In this document: piece after piece, positions 45,411 through 53,444 of the stretch
Position numbering within the stretch: the stretch's first letter is position 1
How the letters are laid out: each line of letters opens with the position of its first letter
NCBI RefSeq assembly: GCF_016466415.2
Contig: NZ_CP066772.2
Location: forward strand, 1,116,001 to 1,180,000
Source: Ralstonia pickettii
GTDB taxonomy: Bacteria; Pseudomonadota; Gammaproteobacteria; Burkholderiales; Burkholderiaceae
Length of the DNA: 64,000 nt
Direction of reading: 5' to 3'
Made by a program: the position numbers and the translations under genes
Notes under the pieces: model-generated
Seen by the model: only the letters and a program-made list of their open reading frames with translations
The model's database searches: none
What the model was told of the DNA's origin: nothing

Positions 45411-45956
45411 ATGGCTGAATCCGATACCAAGCTTCCCGTGAAGACCGGCTCGGAAGCATCGACCAAACAAGCCGGTGGCATGCAACCCTGGCGCGCATTC
45501 GACAACCTGCGGCAAGAGGTTGCACGTGTCTTCGATGATTTCGACCGCGGATTTCATCTCTTTCCGTTTCATCGCGCCGCGCTGGATATCGCGCCGTTCT
45601 GGCGGCGCGAATGGGCATTGACGTCCGCGCCCGCAGTGGACGTTGTCGAAACCGACAAGGCTTACGAGATCAAAGCCGACCTGCCTGGCATGGAAGAGAA
45701 GGACGTCGAGGTCAAGCTGGTCAACGGCGGCTTGACCATCAAAGGCGAGAAGCAGGAAGAGAAGGAAGAAAAACAAAAGGACTACTACTTGCATGAACGC
45801 CACTTCGGGGCGTTCGAGCGGTCATTCCGCATGCCAGACGGCGTCGATACAGACAAGATCCAGGCCAGCTTCAAGAACGGCGTATTGACGGTGACGCTGC
45901 CCAAGACGGATGCGGCGCAGGCGGCTTCCAAGACCATCCCCGTAAACGGGGGCTGA
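45411..45956 (+). CDS. Small heat-shock protein Hsp20 (second copy)
   Basis: 181 residues. Variable N-terminal arm (about 1-75), alpha-crystallin domain (YEIKADLPGMEEKDVEVKL to NGVLTVTLPKTD), and a C-terminal IPV anchor. ATG after TAGGAG. Only moderately similar to the first Hsp20 at 17763; its N-terminal arm is longer, so the two may form different oligomers. Followed by an HPF-like gene about 200 bp later. Confidence 0.93.
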   Translation: MAESDTKLPVKTGSEASTKQAGGMQPWRAFDNLRQEVARVFDDFDRGFHLFPFHRAALDIAPFWRREWALTSAPAVDVVETDKAYEIKADLPGMEEKDVEVKLVNGGLTIKGEKQEEKEEKQKDYYLHERHFGAFERSFRMPDGVDTDKIQASFKNGVLTVTLPKTDAAQAASKTIPVNGG

Positions 45957-46162
45957 TGTAACGGACAGCTCATCGCAAAAACAGCGGAGGACGGATGGCA
46001 GCAAATCGCTGCACGATTCGCTGCTGCGCCGATCCTGGTCTTACTCGCGGCCCGAGCGACTGCGCTCCGGCCGCGTCGTCCGGTTGACAGGATGCGACCT
46101 TGAAGTTTTGTTCTGCCCTTGAAGTCGTGGCAGCGCCCGACATTGGGTCAAGGAGTTCGAGC

Positions 46163-46504
46163 GTGACCTTGCCATTGGACATTTCATTTCGGGACTTTCC
46201 GTACTCCAAAGCGACCGAGGATGCTGTCATCAAACAGGCGAGCAGCCTGGCCAGGTTTCAAGCGGAGATCGTACGTTGCCGCGTCAAGTTGATTCAACTG
46301 CCTCGACAGCAGACACCCATCCAATCCGTCAGGGTTCACATTGATGTGATGACGCGCCACGATCGCCACCTCTCGGGCCACGCCACTGGCGAGGACGCCC
46401 GAGCGGCACTTTGCGAAGCGTTCAGAGAAGTCGAGTTCGCGTTGCGACGCGAGATGGTCCGTGGGCAGTCGAAAGCAACCATCGGAGCCAAGGGGGGCAT
46501 GTGA
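46163..46504 (+). CDS. Short hibernation-factor-like (HPF/RaiA) protein, copy 2
   Basis: 113 residues from a GTG with AAGGAG 7 nt upstream. The core LDISFRDFPYSKATEDAVIK and VRCRVKLIQLP is close to the third copy at 60573 (VDISFQGIPHSKAVEEAVIK; MRCRVSLAV). Lacks the long-HPF C-terminal domain. The stop overlaps the next small gene (GTGA). No FNR-type box directly ahead; it may be read from the Hsp20 promoter. The preceding 45957-46162 shows no gene. Confidence 0.82.
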   Translation: MTLPLDISFRDFPYSKATEDAVIKQASSLARFQAEIVRCRVKLIQLPRQQTPIQSVRVHIDVMTRHDRHLSGHATGEDARAALCEAFREVEFALRREMVRGQSKATIGAKGGM

Positions 46505-46749
46505 GCTTGACCGTTCAAGCCGGGCGGGGTTGGGTGGATGTTCGTACAAAGCGGCGAAGGGACAAGCGCTGGGAATGCGAGTGCCGGTTCGTGTCGCCCG
46601 GTGGAAAATGCTCGTCCTGGATTTCCGCCGCCAGCGCTGAAGGCTACGTTTCCCGCGAGCTTGCCTTCAGCGCGGGTATCTTGCTCGGCAGGGAGCTTGC
46701 TGCGCGCTATGCCGTATTGACCCCGGTTGAAACGACCACGTATCAATGA
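46501..46749 (+). CDS. Small unknown protein coupled to HPF copy 2
   Basis: 82 residues, GTG start overlapping the HPF stop by four bases. Basic N-terminal half with Trp and two Cys (RWECECRFVSPGGKCSSW), then a helix (AEGYVSRELAFSAGILLGRE). No family recognised. Coupling suggests a role linked to ribosome hibernation, but nothing in the sequence proves it. Confidence 0.55.
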   Translation: MSLTVQAGRGWVDVRTKRRRDKRWECECRFVSPGGKCSSWISAASAEGYVSRELAFSAGILLGRELAARYAVLTPVETTTYQ

Positions 46750-46833
46750 AGTGGCAGGGCGAAGAATGCCGGCGCCACGCATGCTTCGCCATCCTGAAAA
46801 ACACATCGTTTGCCGACGTCGCTACCGAGTCCT

Positions 46834-47487
46834 TTAGCGGGGCCAAGTCATCGTGCGCACGATCGCTCCATGTGCCGGCACCACAAGCGTGCCCTGACGT
46901 ACCACGCCGTTATAAGACGCACTGACCTGGTACTGGCCACGCGGCAGGTGAGCGTAGAACAGCGGGCCTTCCGATACGACCGCCAGGGACACCGCCCCGT
47001 CCGCGGAGCGAATACGGATATCGACATCTGAAACGTACGCCCCGCCTTGGTCGATGAACGTCAAGCGCAGGTTGTAGTTCGCTGCAACGCCACGCATTGC
47101 ATCCACCGAATCCTGCCCCACCCCTCCTGACACATAAGCCACGCCTCCTTGCACATGTGGAACGGGACGCACGGCAGAGGCATCTTCATTCAGACACCCC
47201 TCCTCGTACATGGCCCGCCACGATCGCCTGTTCATCGTGCCGCCGGGCATCCCTCCTCGTGCCCGGCCGCTCATCCGATCCGACTCGTTCAAGCCGTGAA
47301 TATCCTGCATGCGCTGCATCAACGCACGGCGTTCTGCCGGTGTCCGGGCATTGCGCATCTGCGCGCAGAAATCGGGGCTCGGATGGTGTAGTGGCTCGGG
47401 GGCGGGTGCCTGCGCCAATGCCGCGTGTGTCGATACGAGAGACGTTGCAACCAGCGCAGCCCGCAAGAGGCTCTGTAACCGCAGCAT
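46834..47487 (-). CDS. Secreted carboxypeptidase-regulatory-like protein, YVSGGVG family copy 1
   Basis: 217 residues with a signal peptide (about 1-26), a Met/Arg-rich linker (about 45-105) and a C-terminal beta-sandwich of about 110 residues. That domain contains AYVSGGVGQDSVDAMRGVA, SDVDIRIRSADG, EGPLFYAHLPRGQYQVSASY and resembles carboxypeptidase-regulatory/transthyretin-like folds. A paralogue of the domain is at 61668. ATG follows GGAGGAG. Transcribed from an FNR-type promoter at 47529-47569. Function unknown; an envelope protein is likely. Confidence 0.78.
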   Translation of the reverse strand: MLRLQSLLRAALVATSLVSTHAALAQAPAPEPLHHPSPDFCAQMRNARTPAERRALMQRMQDIHGLNESDRMSGRARGGMPGGTMNRRSWRAMYEEGCLNEDASAVRPVPHVQGGVAYVSGGVGQDSVDAMRGVAANYNLRLTFIDQGGAYVSDVDIRIRSADGAVSLAVVSEGPLFYAHLPRGQYQVSASYNGVVRQGTLVVPAHGAIVRTMTWPR

Positions 47488-47528
47488 GGTCGGCTCCTCC
47501 TTGAGAATCCGTTCGCTTCCCTCACCCC

Positions 47529-47569
47529 ACAATGGTCGATGCGCACCGGAGCGCGTTGATATGGCGCAA
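47529..47569 (-). promoter_or_regulatory. FNR-type class II promoter, YVSGGVG copy 1
   Basis: Box TTGCGCCATATCAA on the minus strand (47569-47556), 21 nt spacer, -10 CATTGT (47534-47529). Confidence 0.55.
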
Positions 47570-47718
47570 CCTTTGATCCAGCCCAACCCCGCGCCCTCCG
47601 TCATGGCTAACCTGAAAGACAACAGCCCGTGCGTGGCGTGCAATGCCGGCGGCGGCACCTTCTGTTTCTGTAAGCGAAGCCGTACGCCGCGGCACACCCG
47701 ACCCAATGTGAGTTGACC

Positions 47719-49356
47719 ATGATAGCCAGGACCCTCGTCTTCCATCAAACCGCCCGCAGGATGATGCTCAACGGAATCGACCTGTTGGCCAGGGCCGTCA
47801 AGGTGACGCTCGGCCCTGGGGGACGCAACGTGATCATCGAACGGCCGGGCATGACGCCCATGGTCGCCAACTCCGGCGTTGTGGTTGCACGCTCCATTGC
47901 ACTGCGCGAGCCATTCGCCGATATGGGCGCTCGGCTGCTGTGCGAGGCAGCGGCGCGCACCAGCGAGGTCGCAGGTGACGGCACGACCACCGCCACCACG
48001 TTGGCGCACGCCATCGTGGCCGAGGGCGTGAAATACGTGGAAGCCGGGCACGACCCGATGCAGCTCAGGCGCGGCATTGAGGCCGCAGGTGCCGTGGTTG
48101 CGCAACAGCTCCACGACATGGCACGCCCCTGCACGACCGTAGACGAAATGCGGCAGATCGCCACGATTTCCGCCAGCGGCGACCAAACCGTGGGCTCGCT
48201 GGTGGCGCGCGCGGTTGAACAGGTCGGCAAGGACGGCGCTATCAGCGTGGAAGACGGCTCGAGGCTTGAAGACCAGGTCGAGATCGCGAAAGGCGCACGC
48301 GTGGACCGCGGGTTTCTATCGCCGTTCTTTGCCACCACCGAAAGCCGGGCCGTCGTGCTGGAAGAACCCTGGGTGCTGTTGTGCGACGCCACGATCGGCG
48401 CGGTCGCCCAACTGCTGCCGGTTCTTGAAGCCGTGTCCGGTACCGGCAAGCCACTACTGGTCATTGCCAACGAAGTGGAAGGCGAAGCGTTGGCCACGCT
48501 CGTCGTCAACAATCTGCGCGGCACGCTCAAGAGCTGCGCGATCCGTTCGCCCGGCTTTGGCGAGTCGCGCACGGAGCAACTGGCCGACCTTGCTGCGCTG
48601 ACTGGTGCGACCGTCATCTCATCGCAGACCGGCGTTTCATTGGAGCATGCGACGCTTGATCAGCTCGGCCACGTACACCGTACGGAAACCACCAAGGATG
48701 CGACCACACTCATCGCGGGCGATACGGCAAAGGCCGCAGTGGAGCAGCGCGTTGCCCAATTGCGGGCACAGCTCAACGAGGCAAAGACGGACTACGACCG
48801 CGAGCAGCTTCAGCGACGGCTTGCACGCCTGAGCGGTGGCGTTGCCGTCATCAAGGTGGGCGCGGCAACCGAGGCTGCGTTGCACGAGCGCAAGAACCGC
48901 TTCCAGGATGCCCTTCACGCCACGCGTGCCGCCGTTGAGGAAGGCATCGTGGCGGGCGGTGGCGTTGCTCTACTCCGAGCGCGTTCCGCCATCGATGCAT
49001 GGACCGCGCCCAATGCCGAGCAACAAGCGGGTGCCCATATCGTGCACACCGCCCTGGCCGCGCCGATGCTCCAGATCGCAGCCAACGCAGGAGCCGATGC
49101 ACAGGCAGTCGTTCACCAGGTGCTCTCCGGTGAGGGATCGCACGGCTACGACGCTGCGTCCGATCGTTATGGCGACATGCTGGAGTTGGGCGTAGTCGAC
49201 CCTGTCAAGGTGGTGCGCACCGCATTGCAGAACGCCGTGTCGATTGCCGCCCTGTTGTTGACCACGGATTGCATGATCGCCGATGTGCGGGAAGGCTACG
49301 TTGACCGGTCGGATGAAACTTCAAACTCGGCCATGTTCAACGCCGGATACGCATAG
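47719..49356 (+). CDS. groL: Divergent GroEL (Hsp60) chaperonin
   Basis: 545 residues. Retains ATP-site motifs (VTLGPGGRNVIIE, AGDGTTTATTLA) and the C-terminal VEEGIVAGGGVALLRA. It differs from housekeeping GroEL: the equatorial N-terminus is changed (LVFHQTARRMMLNGID), and the C-terminal Gly-Gly-Met repeat is absent (ends AMFNAGYA). No groES gene is adjacent. ATG at 47719; a TTG lies 6 nt upstream. No FNR box or obvious CIRCE element was found upstream. Probably an additional stress-specific chaperonin that either borrows GroES or has specialised clients. Confidence 0.92.
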   Translation: MIARTLVFHQTARRMMLNGIDLLARAVKVTLGPGGRNVIIERPGMTPMVANSGVVVARSIALREPFADMGARLLCEAAARTSEVAGDGTTTATTLAHAIVAEGVKYVEAGHDPMQLRRGIEAAGAVVAQQLHDMARPCTTVDEMRQIATISASGDQTVGSLVARAVEQVGKDGAISVEDGSRLEDQVEIAKGARVDRGFLSPFFATTESRAVVLEEPWVLLCDATIGAVAQLLPVLEAVSGTGKPLLVIANEVEGEALATLVVNNLRGTLKSCAIRSPGFGESRTEQLADLAALTGATVISSQTGVSLEHATLDQLGHVHRTETTKDATTLIAGDTAKAAVEQRVAQLRAQLNEAKTDYDREQLQRRLARLSGGVAVIKVGAATEAALHERKNRFQDALHATRAAVEEGIVAGGGVALLRARSAIDAWTAPNAEQQAGAHIVHTALAAPMLQIAANAGADAQAVVHQVLSGEGSHGYDAASDRYGDMLELGVVDPVKVVRTALQNAVSIAALLLTTDCMIADVREGYVDRSDETSNSAMFNAGYA

Positions 49357-49366
49357 CAAAGACAAT

Positions 49367-49390
49367 CCGGAGCCTTTCGAAGGCTTCTGG
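49367..49390 (+). terminator. Possible hairpin after groL
   Basis: Imperfect inverted repeat centred on GCCTT-TCG-AAGGC just after the groL stop. No T-run. Confidence 0.3.
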
Positions 49391-49404
49391 CGATGGCTCC
49401 AGCT

Positions 49405-49445
49405 TTGCTCACGATCAAATGCGCTTCCGAGCCGTCTACTACAGT
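49405..49445 (+). promoter_or_regulatory. FNR-type class II promoter, BON gene
   Basis: Box TTGCTCACGATCAA (49405-49418), 21 nt spacer, -10 TACAGT (49440-49445). Confidence 0.6.
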
Positions 49446-49478
49446 GGTAGCAAGACGCTTCGACACACCGAGTTCGCC

Positions 49479-49856
49479 ATGATCGCTCAAGCATTCGTCC
49501 CTCCTCAGTTCGCGAAAGCGGCACCCCTTGAGCCCATGAACGAAGACGCGTTGGCGACGGCATTTCTTCCGGTAGCCAATTCCAGTCTGCTCCCCGATCC
49601 GGCGCTTGCCGTGCTGGCAAAGACGGCAACCGATTGGTTTGCCCCGACGCTGGCGAGCGAAATCCATGTCAGCGCGGAGCACGGTCGCATCCGCATGGCG
49701 GGCCACGTCGGCAATGCCAGCCCGCTGAAGTCTCTGAAGAGGGCCCTGCTCCGCTTGCCTGGCGTCGGCGGCCTGGACATGACGGTTACGGTGGAAGCCC
49801 TCACCAATCCACTGAGAACGTATCCCGCCGCCCAACACAGTCAACACGTCGGATAA
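49479..49856 (+). CDS. BON-domain-like small protein
   Basis: 125 residues. The C-terminal ~65 residues read as a BON domain: IHVSAEHGRIRMAGHVGN, followed by a helix (PLKSLKRALLRLPGV) and DMTVTVEAL. No signal peptide is evident, so it may be cytosolic. The ATG at 49479 lies about 27 nt after the expected transcription start; an earlier ATG falls between box and -10 and cannot be used. It precedes an unknown gene by 16 bp. Confidence 0.72.
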   Translation: MIAQAFVPPQFAKAAPLEPMNEDALATAFLPVANSSLLPDPALAVLAKTATDWFAPTLASEIHVSAEHGRIRMAGHVGNASPLKSLKRALLRLPGVGGLDMTVTVEALTNPLRTYPAAQHSQHVG

Positions 49857-49872
49857 CCGGGAGCGCGCAAAC

Positions 49873-50256
49873 ATGCGTACGACATTTTTCTGTGCGACCG
49901 ATTGCCCCTGCCCGCAGATTGCCTTCGATACGACGTGCCCAGAGTCGGTGGAGGAGATTCTCCGGGCGTACGCTGCGCTCTTCTGGTTCAACCTCTACCT
50001 CAGGTGCCCCGACTTCTCCACTGCGGATGGCATGTTTCCGCGAGATCCAGACACTCGCCAGAAGTATCTGGCTGTGCATTCGAAAGTCTTCACACACTGG
50101 GCCACGGCGGCCAATCGCATGGGCATCCCCACCGCCCGCTTTCGTGATGTCTGCGCCAATGTGCGCGCGGCATGGATCGGGCCGGACGATCCGCTGCGTG
50201 CGTGCCGCTCACGGGCCGACGTTCTGTCGGACCATCCAGAGCTGGATCTGGATTAG
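49873..50256 (+). CDS. Unknown protein after BON gene
   Basis: 127 residues, soluble, with six Cys (three in the first 22 residues) and a helical middle (SVEEILRAYAALFWFNLYLR). No recognised family. GGGAG upstream of the ATG. Shares the FNR-type transcript with the BON gene and converges with nrdJ, from which its stop is 16 bp away. Confidence 0.65.
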   Translation: MRTTFFCATDCPCPQIAFDTTCPESVEEILRAYAALFWFNLYLRCPDFSTADGMFPRDPDTRQKYLAVHSKVFTHWATAANRMGIPTARFRDVCANVRAAWIGPDDPLRACRSRADVLSDHPELDLD

Positions 50257-50272
50257 GCGCTGGCTGGGTTGC

Positions 50273-52090
50273 TCAACAGAAGCACGTGGGGCGACCGTTC
50301 AACGGGGGCAGCTCGGAGAGCACGTCGTCCGGACCGGTGTCCGGCCTGAAGATCGTGATGCCTTTGAGTCGCAACTGCCATGCGTGAAAGAGCAGTGCCG
50401 CAACCTGTGCGCACGACGCGCTGCAGGGAAGAAGGACCGTCTTTGAAATGGATGCATCAACAAACGGTTGCAGCGTCGCCACCATGCGCAAGTGGTCGAG
50501 CCCATCAATCTGCCTTGCGGTGACAAAGTAGCCGGGCAACGCTGCACGCTGTCCGTACAGCGCCCGGAAAAGCCTGTAGGCGCGGTTCTCAATACGGTAA
50601 AGCTGCGGCGCGCGATGTTGGATACGCACGCGACGCTGATACACCCAATCGAACGCAGGTTCGATACCACTGGAGCAGTTATCTCCAAACGCCAGGCTTA
50701 CGCTACCCGTTGGTGCCAGGGAGAGGAGGTGGCTATTGCGCAGTCCGTGCTTTGCGACAGCTTCGCACACGGCCTTGGGCAATGCGGCGCTGAAATGTCC
50801 GGAAGCAAGACTGCGTTCCGGACTGAACAGCGGATACGGCCCGCGCTCGCATGCCAATGCGGCCGAAGCTGCGTAGGCGTTATCACGCAAGCATCGCCCG
50901 ATCTGAGCGGCGAAGCATCGTGCTGCCGGAGCGTCGTAAGGCAGGCACATCATTGTGAGAGCATCGGCAAGGCCGGTCACGCCTACGCCGATCCTGCGTT
51001 TGGCCTGGGCCTCGTGCATATGCTCAGGCAACGGCCAGCGTGTGATCTCGATCGCGTTGTCGAGCATTCTGACTTGAACACGCACCGCCTGGCTCAGGCC
51101 GACGAAATCGAACAGTGGTTGACCGCCCATTCCAAACGGCCACTGCACCCACCTGGATACATCAATCGGCCCCAGTACACAGCTGCCCCAGGGCGGCAAT
51201 GGTTGTTCTCCACAAGGATTGGTTGCGGCAATCGTCTCGATCTCGGCAAGGTCATTGGCAGCGTTGATCGTATCGATGAACAGCAGACCCGGCTCTGCAC
51301 TGTGATGCGCGGCTTCCGCGATCATGTTCCAAAGCTGCCGTGCGGGAACGACTGCGTAGCACCACTTGCCGTTAGACAGCGCGTGGGCGCCTGTCGCCAG
51401 CCGTTGTGCATTGGGCACGGCTCGATGCTGCAGGCACCAGAGACCGTCATCGGCAACCGCTTGCATGAACGCGTCGGTAACGGCAACCGATAGGTTGAAC
51501 GTTGCCCAGCGCTTGCGCCCGCGCTTGGCAGTGATGAAAGCGGCCAGGTCGGGGTGGTCACAGCGCAGAACGGCCATCTGCGCCCCACCTCGCGTGTTGA
51601 CGAGCGCTTGTGTTGTGCATACCCGATCAAATGAGTCGAGGACGGCACAGACGCTTCCAGTTCCGCTGTACGACGTTGCCTGCTCGGCATCAGCAGGGGC
51701 GATGACCGAGAAGTCGTAGCCGACCCCGCCACCCATCTGCAAGGTGCGCTGTGCTGCATGCAAAGCGCGTTCGACATCGGAAGCGTCTGCGACGGATTGC
51801 TCGCTAGCGCCGATAGGATGCACGAAGCAGTTGACCATCGTCCCGTGATTCGCACTTCCCGCGTTCGCCATGATGCGCCCCGCTCCAATGGCGCCTTGCA
51901 GCAGATTGGCGTAGAACAAGCGCGTGAAATGTGCGCGCTGGTCTGGCTGCTCTGCAGCGGCAAGCGCATGGGCAACCCGCTTGAATACGTCATTGCACGT
52001 CGTTTCGCCGGGCGCAAGATAGCGATCTGCAAGTACAGCGGTACTCAGAGGTGATGGTCCGCCTGGACGGTTCAGAGGCCCTGCCCGCAT
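50273..52090 (-). CDS. nrdJ: B12-dependent (class II) ribonucleotide reductase
   Basis: 605 residues. Reduces ribonucleotides using adenosylcobalamin and so needs no oxygen. Visible features: NHGTMVNCFV, substrate/radical region NPCGEQPLPPWGSCVLG, the barrel segment IGVGVTGLADALTMM, and a C-terminal redox pair CFC (last residues) for thioredoxin-type reduction. No ATP-cone at the N-terminus. ATG with GGGAG 8 nt upstream. It has the FNR-type promoter whose core is repeated before the alcohol dehydrogenase gene at the right end. It would allow dNTP supply for repair under anoxia. Confidence 0.9.
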   Translation of the reverse strand: MRAGPLNRPGGPSPLSTAVLADRYLAPGETTCNDVFKRVAHALAAAEQPDQRAHFTRLFYANLLQGAIGAGRIMANAGSANHGTMVNCFVHPIGASEQSVADASDVERALHAAQRTLQMGGGVGYDFSVIAPADAEQATSYSGTGSVCAVLDSFDRVCTTQALVNTRGGAQMAVLRCDHPDLAAFITAKRGRKRWATFNLSVAVTDAFMQAVADDGLWCLQHRAVPNAQRLATGAHALSNGKWCYAVVPARQLWNMIAEAAHHSAEPGLLFIDTINAANDLAEIETIAATNPCGEQPLPPWGSCVLGPIDVSRWVQWPFGMGGQPLFDFVGLSQAVRVQVRMLDNAIEITRWPLPEHMHEAQAKRRIGVGVTGLADALTMMCLPYDAPAARCFAAQIGRCLRDNAYAASAALACERGPYPLFSPERSLASGHFSAALPKAVCEAVAKHGLRNSHLLSLAPTGSVSLAFGDNCSSGIEPAFDWVYQRRVRIQHRAPQLYRIENRAYRLFRALYGQRAALPGYFVTARQIDGLDHLRMVATLQPFVDASISKTVLLPCSASCAQVAALLFHAWQLRLKGITIFRPDTGPDDVLSELPPLNGRPTCFC

Positions 52091-52119
52091 CGACGTGCTC
52101 CCTTTGCGCGGATGACTCC

Positions 52120-52160
52120 ATGCTAGGCAACACCGCCCTGAGAGCGTTGATCGACATCAC
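52120..52160 (-). promoter_or_regulatory. FNR-type class II promoter of nrdJ
   Basis: Box GTGATGTCGATCAA on the minus strand (52160-52147), 21 nt spacer, -10 TAGCAT (52125-52120). The promoter core 52111-52131 recurs identically at 63938-63958. Confidence 0.7.
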
Positions 52161-52261
52161 GCCCGAACGCATCGCCCCCGCCGTAACGTCTTTGGCTCAG
52201 GCAGCTAACCGCCCCAAGAAAACCGACCCCTCAGGAGCGCCCGACAAGCCGATCTGGAGAC

Positions 52262-52302
52262 TTGCGTCAGGTCAAATCCGGCAATACCGAAGTGCCTAAT
52301 CT
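52262..52302 (+). promoter_or_regulatory. FNR-type class II promoter, phasin gene
   Basis: Box TTGCGTCAGGTCAA (52262-52275), 21 nt spacer, excellent -10 TAATCT (52297-52302). Confidence 0.65.
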
Positions 52303-52327
52303 CCAGTCATATCAACCGGAGATCGTG

Positions 52328-52816
52328 ATGCAACAGCCTACTGATGCCGTCTGCACCCTCGCCTGCGCCACCATGCGCGATGCCAGCCGCGCTGCGGAGT
52401 TCTTCGTGGATAGCGAGCTTCAGCTCGCGCGCCTTCGCGTCAAGATGGCAGAAACCGCATTGGATAACCTGTCCCAGTTGGAGGGCCAGTTGGATGCAGT
52501 CAAAGACTGGACCGCACTGGCCTCGGCGCAGAGCGCGTACATGAAGCTGCAGGCCAACCAAAGTGCGAGCACTGTTCGCCAGTGGGCCGACCTTCTCAAT
52601 GAAGCGCAGCGGTCATATCTGCGCCAGGCGACAGAGTGGAACGACCAGTTCCAACATCGTCCCGGAACGGCTGCATCTCCTGCACAACTGTTGATCGCGT
52701 CTCTTGACTCCTGGCAGACCTTGGTCAACACCTTCAACGCGATCGCTGCATCGGCTACGCAAGCCCGACCTTCGTCGCAACCGCAGGCGAAGTCCAGGAG
52801 TGCGCCAGGCGCCTGA
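52328..52816 (+). CDS. Phasin-family protein
   Basis: 162 residues, helical and amphipathic (LQLARLRVKMAETALDNLS; WADLLNEAQRSYLRQATEWN), with an Ala/Ser/Gln-rich tail. Matches the phasin_2-type family that coats PHB granules or acts as a granule-associated chaperone. ATG at 52328 follows CCGGAG; the upstream frame crosses the promoter. The window also holds PhbB at 60914 but no PHB synthase. Confidence 0.82.
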   Translation: MQQPTDAVCTLACATMRDASRAAEFFVDSELQLARLRVKMAETALDNLSQLEGQLDAVKDWTALASAQSAYMKLQANQSASTVRQWADLLNEAQRSYLRQATEWNDQFQHRPGTAASPAQLLIASLDSWQTLVNTFNAIAASATQARPSSQPQAKSRSAPGA

Positions 52817-52904
52817 CGGCTTGTGGCTGTGAATGGAAATACGCCCGCCCAAAGACAATTTCCATGTGCCCTGTGCCATACAGGCACAGACGAGAGAGAG
52901 CAGC

Positions 52905-52945
52905 TTGATTTTTCTCAACGAGGGTCTCTGATAGCTACCTATTCT
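52905..52945 (+). promoter_or_regulatory. FNR-type class II promoter, PYTEG-repeat gene
   Basis: Box TTGATTTTTCTCAA (52905-52918), 21 nt spacer, -10 TATTCT (52940-52945). Confidence 0.7.
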
Positions 52946-53029
52946 TGAAATAGCCATCGGACATGGACGTGCCGAATGGAAAAGGTCTTGATCCAACGGT
53001 TGGACTTGACTTGTTTGCAGGAGCTCAAA

Positions 53030-53392
53030 ATGCACAGGAAACTCATGATGACTCTGCTCGTCGTCGCAGCAGCCTCTGCGTCGGTGTACGCGCAGAGTCA
53101 GCCCGATACGGCACAGAACGGCGACGGAGAAAAAGCCAGCAAGGTGGATCCCTACACGGAGGGCGCAAAGCAAGCCAAGCCCGATCCATACACAGAGGGC
53201 TCAAGACGCGGCAAGTTCGATCCGTACACAGAAGGCGCAAAGGGCAAACGTGATGCCTATACCGATGGCGCCAAGCAAGCCAAGCGTGACCCGTACACAG
53301 AAGGATCGAGACGCGGCAAGTTCGATCCATACACGGAAGGCGCAAAGGGCAAACGCGACCCACATTCGGATGGCGGCAATCAGACGAAGTAG
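53030..53392 (+). CDS. Secreted PYTEG tandem-repeat protein
   Basis: 120 residues. Signal peptide (about 1-22, ending SVYAQ) then an acidic linker and seven near-identical 11-12 residue units of the form xDPYTEGAKxxK. Units run in a three-unit pattern (PYTEGSRRGK, PYTEGAKGK, then D-A/P-Y-T-x-GAKQAK) that is itself duplicated, so the gene grew by block duplication. ATG follows CAGGAG. Mature protein is basic, low-complexity and probably disordered. No family function known to me; the strong FNR-type promoter suggests abundant expression without oxygen. Confidence 0.75.
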   Translation: MHRKLMMTLLVVAAASASVYAQSQPDTAQNGDGEKASKVDPYTEGAKQAKPDPYTEGSRRGKFDPYTEGAKGKRDAYTDGAKQAKRDPYTEGSRRGKFDPYTEGAKGKRDPHSDGGNQTK

Positions 53393-53444
53393 CCGCATCG
53401 GGTGTTGCCTTGTCAGGCTCCATCTGGGCGCGTAGCTGGCATCG

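Noticed and set aside
53100-53380. Short direct repeats that could suggest a CRISPR array or minisatellite
   Set aside because: Units are 33-36 nt in frame, encode PYTEG repeats without spacers, and lie inside a gene with signal peptide and ribosome site.
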